A DNA stretch of 51,338 nt, from assembly GCA_900540475.1 (NCBI GenBank), contig UQGG01000049.1:1-51338 (forward strand), written 5' to 3'. Shown piece after piece: positions 8,164 through 14,875 of the stretch; within the stretch, counting starts at the first letter, position 1, and every line of letters starts with the position of its first letter. A program made the position numbers and the translations under genes. The notes beneath the pieces are model-generated. The model saw only the letters and a program-made list of their open reading frames with translations. It had not been told where the DNA came from and ran no database searches. The stretch comes from an uncultured Robinsoniella sp. (GTDB lineage Bacteria > Bacillota > Clostridia > Lachnospirales > Lachnospiraceae).

Positions 8164-10557
8164 TTATCTTCCCATAATGACAGTTACTTCATGCCTGCTT
8201 CCTGCTTCACACACCGGTATCTGCTTCGTTTCCACTCCATCCAGATACAATTTACAAACACCTTTCATTACACCATCCGGATTCAGGACCGTAATCTCAT
8301 ACTTTGCCCCGCGGAATTCTCTGCTTACCCGGAATTCACTCCAGTCTGCCGGTACACATGGATCGATCTGCAGATGGTCAAACTGTGGTTGAATGCCCAG
8401 CATATACCTGGTTGCGGAAAAATACGCCCAGCCCCCGGTTCCGGTCATAAACGGATGTCTGGCTCTTCCATAAGCCTTGTGATCACGTCCAACAATAAAC
8501 TGGCAATAGGAATACGGCTCCGACTCCCGGATCTCTATCTGATCATTCTGGTTATACGGACATAACGCATCATAAAATTTCATTGCACGGTCTCCCCTGC
8601 CCAATACGCACTCTGCTGCCCATGCCCAGGGATTAGGATGGCTGAATACCGAACTGTTTTCTTTTAAACCAGGATATACACGGGTTACGAATCCTATATC
8701 ATCATCCGGCTGGGTATAGGAAGGTCCATTTAACAAAATGCCATATGGCGTGTACAGGAACTTGTCAACACTGTCCATTGCCTTTTTGCCTTTTTCTTCG
8801 GACGCAGCGCCGGATAAAACCGCCCATGCATTAGATTCCAGATGAATCTTACCTTCTTTGTCCTTCATCGTGCCAATCTTTCTGCCATTTTTCGTCACTC
8901 CCCGGATAAACCATTCTTCATCCCAGAGACTGGTATCGCAAACCTGCTTTACCTTCTCTGCCATTTGTTCATACTTTTTCACATCAGCAGTGCGGTTTAA
9001 ATACCTTGCCGCTTCCAGGAAATTTTGGATCGCCCAGTAATGTAAGAAAGAAACCATGGCACTTTCACCGCCGCCCAGGTTGAGGCAATCGTTCCAGTCT
9101 GCACGCAGTCCTTTGCAGATCCCGCTCTCTCCCACCTGTTCTGCTGAGAAATCCAAAATCTTCATCATATGTTCGTAAACCGTTCCCTCACCGCCGTCGG
9201 CATAAGAAAATACCTGATCCAGAAAAGAAAATTCGCCGGTTTCTTTCACATACTCTACGATCGCACTGACCAGCCAGAGCGCATCATCTGAACAGGTATC
9301 TTCCAGTCCGTGAATCATGTCTTTTGCATTGGGTGTGGGCACAACGGTAGGTGATTTAAAGGGTTTTACTTCCGTATCCGGATCAAACCATTCCGGCTGG
9401 AATAAATGAAGACCGTATCCTTTCGAAACCAAACCTCTTAATAATTCCACCAGCCTCTGGCGGCACTTCTGGGGATTGGAATGGGGAATCGTCATGGCAT
9501 CCTGTGCCGTATCCCGGTATCCAAGACCGGTTCTTCCCCCTACTTCAATAAACGATGCAAACCTGGAAAACATAACATTTATTTCAGCCTGATACAAAGT
9601 CCAGGTGTTAATTAATGTATTCATCCCTTCATTTGGCGTCTGAATCTGAAGTTTATCCAATTTTGTTTTCCAGAATGTACGCAGGTCGGCATATACCTTC
9701 TCCATTGCACCCGGGCTGCTGTATTTTTCCCGGATAACAGCTCCCGTTTCACGTCCGCCTTCTCCAAGCATATACACGACTCTTATCTCTTCTCCCGGCT
9801 GCAGCACTACTTTTTTCTGGAATGCACCACAGTGATTATTGCCATTTTCAGATCCGCCCTCCAGATACCCCTTTTCCACACCAATTGGATTGTCTTCCGT
9901 CCGGTATTTTCCGATAAACTGATCTCTTAACGTTTCAAAGCTGTCCTGCCCGGTACTGGATGTAAAATACTGATACCCGAACTCTTCATAAAACAGGTCA
10001 TGCTCTATAATTCCATCTTCACAGGAAGACCCTGCTGCATACATGCTCATCTGGAAATTCTGATTGTCCATGTTGATATGATGGAACGAAAATTCACAGT
10101 AAGAAAACAGACTTAGCTCTCTCACCCTGTCACTCTGGTTCTGCACTTTCACATCCCATAATTCCACTGCATCCCCAATGGGAATTACCAGGGTCTGAGA
10201 GGCTTTAATTCCCTCATAATCACATTCATAAACGGAATAGGACAATCCATGCCTGCAGGTATATTTTGCCTCATCCAGAGACTTTCCTACGGGCTGCCAG
10301 GATATGCTCCAGTAATCCTCAGACTCATGGTCTCTTAAGTAAACATAATGCCCCGGGCGGTCCATCGGTATGGCATTTGCCCGGAATCTGGTGATCCGGT
10401 GGTATTCCGGTGACTTATAAAATAAATATCCTCCTGCCGTATGGTTCACAACTCCGCACATATCCTCAACCCCAATATAATTCGTCCAGGAAGCAGAAAG
10501 GTCCACCCGTTCAATTACATACTCTCTATTCTCATTGTCAAAATATCCATACCTCAT
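8164..10557 (-). CDS. chbP: GH94 phosphorylase, N,N'-diacetylchitobiose phosphorylase type
   Basis: A 797-aa cytoplasmic glycoside phosphorylase that splits a beta-linked disaccharide with phosphate, giving a sugar 1-phosphate and a free sugar. The opening MRYGYFDNENREYVI, the block DRPGHYVYLRDHESEDYWSI, GGRTGLGYRDTAQD, PTVVPTP and GLRADWNDCLNLGGGES resemble what I recall of the Vibrio chitobiose phosphorylase, whose length is about 800 aa. The general acid should be the first Asp of DWND. The C-terminal part matches the family's small beta domain. It heads an operon with the mutase. Cellobiose phosphorylase is the main alternative; I consider the chitobiose subgroup clearly closer, from memory rather than a search. 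Confidence 0.83.
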   Translation of the reverse strand: MRYGYFDNENREYVIERVDLSASWTNYIGVEDMCGVVNHTAGGYLFYKSPEYHRITRFRANAIPMDRPGHYVYLRDHESEDYWSISWQPVGKSLDEAKYTCRHGLSYSVYECDYEGIKASQTLVIPIGDAVELWDVKVQNQSDRVRELSLFSYCEFSFHHINMDNQNFQMSMYAAGSSCEDGIIEHDLFYEEFGYQYFTSSTGQDSFETLRDQFIGKYRTEDNPIGVEKGYLEGGSENGNNHCGAFQKKVVLQPGEEIRVVYMLGEGGRETGAVIREKYSSPGAMEKVYADLRTFWKTKLDKLQIQTPNEGMNTLINTWTLYQAEINVMFSRFASFIEVGGRTGLGYRDTAQDAMTIPHSNPQKCRQRLVELLRGLVSKGYGLHLFQPEWFDPDTEVKPFKSPTVVPTPNAKDMIHGLEDTCSDDALWLVSAIVEYVKETGEFSFLDQVFSYADGGEGTVYEHMMKILDFSAEQVGESGICKGLRADWNDCLNLGGGESAMVSFLHYWAIQNFLEAARYLNRTADVKKYEQMAEKVKQVCDTSLWDEEWFIRGVTKNGRKIGTMKDKEGKIHLESNAWAVLSGAASEEKGKKAMDSVDKFLYTPYGILLNGPSYTQPDDDIGFVTRVYPGLKENSSVFSHPNPWAWAAECVLGRGDRAMKFYDALCPYNQNDQIEIRESEPYSYCQFIVGRDHKAYGRARHPFMTGTGGWAYFSATRYMLGIQPQFDHLQIDPCVPADWSEFRVSREFRGAKYEITVLNPDGVMKGVCKLYLDGVETKQIPVCEAGSRHEVTVIMGR

Positions 10558-10591
10558 AAAAAACCTCCTCCAAAGCTTTTACTTTATATTT

Positions 10592-10643
10592 ATTATAAGC
10601 GTTCAGCCTTTCCGGAGGAATTGCCAGTAATGCGAATATTTGT
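10592..10643 (-). promoter_or_regulatory. Activator-type promoter of the phosphorylase-mutase operon
   Basis: A perfect -10 (TATAAT, 10597-10592 on the minus strand) lacks a clear -35. ACAAATA (10643-10637), inside the palindrome TTTGTACAAA, begins exactly 46 nt upstream of the -10, matching the transporter promoter at 4546-4597. Likely bound by the same response regulator. Confidence 0.55.
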
Positions 10644-10662
10644 ACAAAGTTGTGCTTTTCAA

Positions 10663-10715
10663 AAAACTGCACAAAAATCGCGCACAGAGGAATTTATGCT
10701 TTCCCTCTGTGCGCG
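10663..10715 (-). terminator. Intrinsic terminator after glyS
   Basis: A perfect 12-bp stem (CGCGCACAGAGG at 10679-10690, its complement at 10704-10715) with a 13-nt loop is followed on the minus strand by ATTTTTGTGCAGTTTTTT. It ends the lipoprotein-glyS transcript and insulates the chitobiose block. Confidence 0.88.
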
Positions 10716-10722
10716 TGTAAGG

Positions 10723-10796
10723 TCAAATATAGTCTTATACTACAGCTTATTTAAATTCAAATTAGTCTAATACTACAGCTTCTTAAAATTCAAACT
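10723..10796. repeat. Two-copy 33-34 bp tandem repeat spanning the glyS stop codon
   Basis: Copy A (10723-10756, 34 bp) and copy B (10757-10789, 33 bp) are near-identical, each holding TCAAAT, AGTCT and ATACTACAGCTT; a third copy starts at 10790 with TCAAA inside glyS. Copy B contains the glyS stop codon (10783-10785). Copy A repeats the last codons (Phe-Glu-Phe, then Lys and a stop) beyond the gene. Confidence 0.8.
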
Positions 10797-12171
10797 TATC
10801 TGCCAGATATGCTTCTAACTCTTCAATTTTAATTCTTTCCTGCTTCATAGAATCACGGTCACGAACCGTAACTGCTCCGTCTGTCTCCGATTCAAAATCA
10901 TAGGTTACACAGAATGGTGTTCCGATTTCATCCTGACGTCTGTAACGCTTTCCGATGTTTCCTCGATCGTCAAATTCGCAGTTATATTTCTTAGACAGCA
11001 TGGTGAATACTTTTTCTGCACCTTCGTTTAATTTCTTGGATAATGGCAGCACACCTACCTTAATCGGTGCCAGTGCCGGATGGAAACGGAGTACAGTTCT
11101 CTTATCTCCGCCTTCCAGTTCCTCTTCATCATATGCGCTGCAGAGGAATGCAAGTACTACACGGTCTGCACCAAGTGACGGTTCAATAACATAAGGAATA
11201 TATTTTTCCTTTTTCTCATCATCAAAATAGCTCATATCCTGTCCGGAGGTATCCTGATGCTGTGTCAGGTCATAATCGGTTCTGTCGGCAACACCCCATA
11301 ATTCGCCCCATCCGAATGGGAACAGGAACTCAATGTCAGTAGTAGCTTTACTATAGAAACAAAGTTCTTCTGCCGCATGATCTCTTGCACGCATTTCATC
11401 GTCTTTCATGCCAAGTGCTGTCAACCAGTCCAGGCAATACTTTTTCCAATATGCAAACCATTCCAGGTCGGTACCAGGTTCACAGAAGAATTCCAGTTCC
11501 ATCTGTTCGAATTCTCTTGTACGGAATGTAAAGTTACCCGGAGTAATTTCATTACGGAAAGATTTACCGATCTGTCCGATACCAAATGGAATTTTCTTTC
11601 TGGATGTTCTCTGAACATTTTTAAAATTCACGAAAATACCCTGTGCTGTCTCCGGTCTTAAATATACGGTATTCTTAGCATCTTCCGTTACACCCTGGAA
11701 TGTCTTGAACATCAGGTTGAACTGACGAATATCCGTAAAATTATGTTTGCCGCAGGTTGGGCATGGAATCTGGTGCTCTTCAATAAAGTTCTTCATCTCT
11801 TCCTGGCTCCATGCATCCACGGAACCTTCTACTGCTATCTCTTTCTCTGCGCAGAAATCTTCAATAATTTTGTCCGCACGGAATCTCTCATGACATTCTT
11901 TACAATCCATTAGAGGATCGCTGAATCCACCCAGATGTCCGCTTGCAACCCAGGTCTGTGGGTTCATTAAAATAGCACAGTCAACACCAACATTATAAGG
12001 GTTCTCTGTTACGAATTTTTTCCACCAAGCCTGTTTTACATTATTTTTCAGCTCAACGCCAAGATTTCCGTAATCCCAGGTATTAGCAAGTCCACCATAG
12101 ATTTCGGATCCCGGATATACAAATCCTCTTGCCTTTGCCAATGCTACTATTTTATCCATCGTCTTTTCCAT
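10783..12171 (-). CDS. glyS: Glycyl-tRNA synthetase, single-chain (dimeric) type
   Basis: A 462-aa class II aminoacyl-tRNA synthetase that charges tRNA-Gly. Visible signatures are GFVYPGSEIYGGLANTWDYG near the N-terminus, class II motif 2 (FRNEITPGNFTFRTREFEQME), motif 3 (IEPSLGADRVVLAFL) and a C-terminal anticodon-binding domain beginning around APIKVGVLPL. CKECHERFRAD and CPTCGKHNF contain Cys pairs like those of the zinc-containing insertion seen in this type. The start at 12171 follows GAGGAA at good distance; an upstream ATG at 12192 has no site. It lies 55 nt after a lipoprotein gene and shares its promoter. No T-box leader precedes it. The 3' end carries a tandem repeat. Confidence 0.96.
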   Translation of the reverse strand: MEKTMDKIVALAKARGFVYPGSEIYGGLANTWDYGNLGVELKNNVKQAWWKKFVTENPYNVGVDCAILMNPQTWVASGHLGGFSDPLMDCKECHERFRADKIIEDFCAEKEIAVEGSVDAWSQEEMKNFIEEHQIPCPTCGKHNFTDIRQFNLMFKTFQGVTEDAKNTVYLRPETAQGIFVNFKNVQRTSRKKIPFGIGQIGKSFRNEITPGNFTFRTREFEQMELEFFCEPGTDLEWFAYWKKYCLDWLTALGMKDDEMRARDHAAEELCFYSKATTDIEFLFPFGWGELWGVADRTDYDLTQHQDTSGQDMSYFDDEKKEKYIPYVIEPSLGADRVVLAFLCSAYDEEELEGGDKRTVLRFHPALAPIKVGVLPLSKKLNEGAEKVFTMLSKKYNCEFDDRGNIGKRYRRQDEIGTPFCVTYDFESETDGAVTVRDRDSMKQERIKIEELEAYLADKFEF

Positions 12172-12226
12172 TGTTAATTCCTCACATTCCATTCTATTTT
12201 CAATTTATTTCGGGGGCATTTATCTA

Positions 12227-12958
12227 TCAACCCAGCTCATAAATAATATAAGCTAATTTCTTACCAATTTCAACCTCTTTTGAAGAAGTCCCTTCTTTAC
12301 TGCTCTCAGGAGACAATAAAACCATGCCTGTCTCAGAATCCGTTTCTTCCTGCTTTGCAGTTTCTGACTGCTTTTCGGTAACCGCCTCTGCCCCGGACGA
12401 TTTTATTTTTGCTTCACTTTTCCCTTTCACTTCCACATTGTCGCTGGTAAAAAGGATATTCCCCGGCACTTGTACCAATACAGGCTCTTCCATTACAACA
12501 ACCTGATAGTCTTTCTTAAGTACATCACCACTGGTTAAACCGCTCTTCGCCACCTTGCCATCTTCCACCGACTGGAAGCCTCCGTCAAAGGTAACTCCTG
12601 ATTTTTGTGCCTCTGATATTTTTCCCACAAAAAATTCTACATGGTTAAAATTCGCATAATCCTGTGCCGAGGCGTAATCTATAATCAATTTTGCTGTATC
12701 TTCACTGACGCTGAATTTATCCAGATCTATATTATCCTTGCCTGTACTGGTTTTATAAGCATCGATTTCGCTCTCAATCATGGTTTTAAGCTCGGTCTCA
12801 TCATAATACTCTTTATCCAGGCTCTCCACTGCTGTTCCTGTGATTCCTCCATCTTTGCTAATCGAAACTGCTGACTCATCTGGTGACGAGAATTTACTGC
12901 ACCCGCTTAACAGACACATAACTCCAACCATCACCGCCAGAATTCTCCTTTTTTTCAT
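12227..12958 (-). CDS. Predicted lipoprotein of unknown function
   Basis: A 243-aa exported lipoprotein. The signal peptide (MKKRRILAVMVGVMCL) ends at a lipobox LSGC, with the modified Cys near residue 20. A folded region of about 150 residues follows (DEYYDETELKTMIESEID-like acidic start, then KLIIDYASAQDYANFNHVEFFVGKI). The tail is rich in Lys, Glu, Thr and Ser and ends in a short conserved-looking piece, GKKLAYIIYELG. I recognise no catalytic motif and do not assign a function. The gene has its own strong promoter and an AAGGAGG site, and is co-transcribed with glyS; that linkage may be only positional. Confidence 0.75.
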   Translation of the reverse strand: MKKRRILAVMVGVMCLLSGCSKFSSPDESAVSISKDGGITGTAVESLDKEYYDETELKTMIESEIDAYKTSTGKDNIDLDKFSVSEDTAKLIIDYASAQDYANFNHVEFFVGKISEAQKSGVTFDGGFQSVEDGKVAKSGLTSGDVLKKDYQVVVMEEPVLVQVPGNILFTSDNVEVKGKSEAKIKSSGAEAVTEKQSETAKQEETDSETGMVLLSPESSKEGTSSKEVEIGKKLAYIIYELG

Positions 12959-12991
12959 AATTTACTGCATCCTCCTTGTATAATCCTAATT

Positions 12992-13020
12992 ATTATACCT
13001 TTAAAGTATGATATTTTCAA
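12992..13020 (-). promoter_or_regulatory. Sigma-A promoter of the lipoprotein-glyS operon
   Basis: On the minus strand TTGAAA (13020-13015), a 17-bp spacer and TATAAT (12997-12992) form a near-consensus promoter in the gap between recO and the lipoprotein gene. So glyS need not depend on read-through from recO. Confidence 0.8.
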
Positions 13021-13063
13021 CTAATTATTGGGAGAAGAACACTCTGGCGGGTCGATTTAAAAC

Positions 13064-13810
13064 TTATGTAACAATCGACTCTAAAATATCGAGAGATTTA
13101 AACTGTTTATCCATGTAAATTTTACAAAGGCGGCTCTGAAGTCGTTTCATTTCACGGAGCACTTCCTCCGAAACCGTAAAGCTATACAGCTTCTCTATGG
13201 TAGAGGACGCGATATACTGATAGGTATAGATGGTTGACTCTAATAAAAGAACTGCACCTTTCGATCCTGACAGGCAGTTTTTACAGACCAGTCCGTCACC
13301 TGCCGGTACAAATGCCCGCAGATCCTCCTGCACGCCGCAGCTTGTACAGCAAAACATCTGGGGATATTCTCCGCTTATCACCATGGATTTCCACTCAAAT
13401 ATATACCGGATCAGTTCATTGGGAATCTGTGCATTCATAAGCGCCCTAAGCGTTGCATACAAAAGCCTCAGCATTTCCGCCTCATCATTATTTTCCCTTG
13501 CATAATAATCCGCAATTTCCATAAAATAAAAACCATAATAGGCTGCCTCATAGTCCTGGGACAGCCCTGAAAAATAATTGCTGATTTCTGCCTGCATCAG
13601 GTTATAGGATGTTCTTCCTTCAAAACAGGTAAACGCCCCAAAAGAAAAAGGATTCGCTGCCGCCAGAAGGGGACTGTTCTGTCTCCTTGATCCTTTTGCA
13701 AATGCGGTAATTTTGCCTCTTTCTTTTGTAAGCAGTACCAGCCTTTTATCATAATCACCAATTGGGGCGGCTAAAAGCACCATCCCCGTCAACGTCACTG
13801 TCTGTCCCAT
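13064..13810 (-). CDS. recO: DNA repair protein RecO
   Basis: A 248-aa recombination mediator that helps load RecA on SSB-coated DNA together with RecR. The N-terminal OB fold shows as TGMVLLAAPIGDYDKRLVLLTKERGKITAFAKGSRR. The helical C-terminal part contains the zinc-ribbon cysteines CCTSCG and CKNC (about residues 158-186). Length is normal for the family. It starts 81 nt after era; the gap is filled by a short palindromic element. The era-recO order is usual in Clostridia. Confidence 0.95.
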   Translation of the reverse strand: MGQTVTLTGMVLLAAPIGDYDKRLVLLTKERGKITAFAKGSRRQNSPLLAAANPFSFGAFTCFEGRTSYNLMQAEISNYFSGLSQDYEAAYYGFYFMEIADYYARENNDEAEMLRLLYATLRALMNAQIPNELIRYIFEWKSMVISGEYPQMFCCTSCGVQEDLRAFVPAGDGLVCKNCLSGSKGAVLLLESTIYTYQYIASSTIEKLYSFTVSEEVLREMKRLQSRLCKIYMDKQFKSLDILESIVT

Positions 13811-13825
13811 TTTACACCTTCTGGT

Positions 13826-13894
13826 CAGAGCGTGTCTGAATTATGATTGTACCTGGCACTCAGACAGGTGCAATGATTTTTCAGAGGCACTCTA
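13826..13894. repeat. Short palindromic element (GAGCGTGT-ended) between era and recO
   Basis: An imperfect inverted repeat fills the gap. The left end reads AGAGCGTGTCTGAATTATGATTG and the right end is its rough complement (CAATGATTTTTCAG, then GGCACTCT). The loop is centred near 13860. Ends resemble the complete element at 51125-51284. On the minus strand the outer base triplet TAG is the era stop codon (13894-13892), so the element abuts or supplies the stop. Confidence 0.6.
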
Positions 13895-14800
13895 GACATC
13901 CTTTTTATCATACCCAAAGTTCTTCATCAGAAAATCACTGTCACGCCAATCCTTTTTCACTTTTACCCAAAGCTGCAGATTGACTTTCATTTCTAACATC
14001 TCTTCTATTTCTTTTCTCGCCTGGGAACCGATCTTACGAAGCATCGTACCGCCTTTTCCGATAATAATCCCCTTGTGGGAATCTCTTTCACAGATAATCG
14101 TTGCTTCAATATCTATGAGTTTTCCACCATTCCGCTCTTTCATTCTGTCTATGGAAACCGCAATGCCGTGAGGAATCTCTTCATCCAGGCTCCGCAGTGC
14201 CTTTTCACGGATTAATTCAGCTACGATCTGCCTTTCCGGCTGGTCGGTTACGGTATCTTCATCGTAAAACTGAGGACCATAAGGAAGATATTTAAATACG
14301 GTATCAATAATATCCTGGGTATTCTGCCCTTTCAGGGCAGAAGCCGGAATTATTTCCGCAAAATCATATATTTTACGGTATTCATCGATAAACTTTAAAA
14401 TCTCTTCTTTCTTTACCGTATCAATTTTATTGATAACCAGAATTACCGGGGTCTTGGTTTTTAAAAGCTGTTCTGCAATATGGCGTTCTCCGGCACCGAT
14501 AAATGTGCTCGGCTCAACCAGCCATAAGATCACATCCACCTCATTTAAGGTCCTCTGCGCCACATTTACCATATATTCGCCAAGTTTATTTTTCGCTTTA
14601 TGGATACCGGGGGTATCTACAAAAACAATCTGCCCTTTTTCACAGGTATAGACCGTCTGAATCCGGTTCCTGGTAGTCTGAGGTTTGTTCGATGTAATCG
14701 CAATCTTCTGTCCGATCAAATAGTTCATTAGTGTTGATTTTCCTACGTTCGGCCTGCCGATTAAGGTAACAAACCCCGATTTATAACTTGCTGTTGTCAT
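13892..14800 (-). CDS. era: GTPase Era
   Basis: A 302-aa GTPase that binds the 3' end of 16S rRNA during assembly of the small ribosomal subunit. G motifs are clear: GRPNVGKST (residues 15-23), DTPG, NKID and the SALKG loop. The C-terminal KH domain reads IIIGKGGTMLRKIGSQARKEIE, and the protein ends in the usual FGY plus a short tail. The start at 14800 follows AGGAG at six bases; the frame opens further upstream at 14851, but that would add 17 residues not expected in the family. The stop TAG coincides with the end of a short palindromic element. Confidence 0.96.
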   Translation of the reverse strand: MTTASYKSGFVTLIGRPNVGKSTLMNYLIGQKIAITSNKPQTTRNRIQTVYTCEKGQIVFVDTPGIHKAKNKLGEYMVNVAQRTLNEVDVILWLVEPSTFIGAGERHIAEQLLKTKTPVILVINKIDTVKKEEILKFIDEYRKIYDFAEIIPASALKGQNTQDIIDTVFKYLPYGPQFYDEDTVTDQPERQIVAELIREKALRSLDEEIPHGIAVSIDRMKERNGGKLIDIEATIICERDSHKGIIIGKGGTMLRKIGSQARKEIEEMLEMKVNLQLWVKVKKDWRDSDFLMKNFGYDKKDV

Positions 14801-14875
14801 TTTTACTCCTATCTCCTGCCACTGGCAGCGTATATCTTTATCTCTTTTCATCTGAATAGAATGAGGAACTATCCT

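Noticed and set aside
8164..10557. Cellobiose phosphorylase
   Set aside because: Same family and a fair alternative, but the N-terminal blocks and length match the chitobiose enzyme better, judged from memory.
12172..12226. T-box leader before glyS
   Set aside because: The gap after the lipoprotein gene is only 55 nt and has no T-box sequence or specifier stem.
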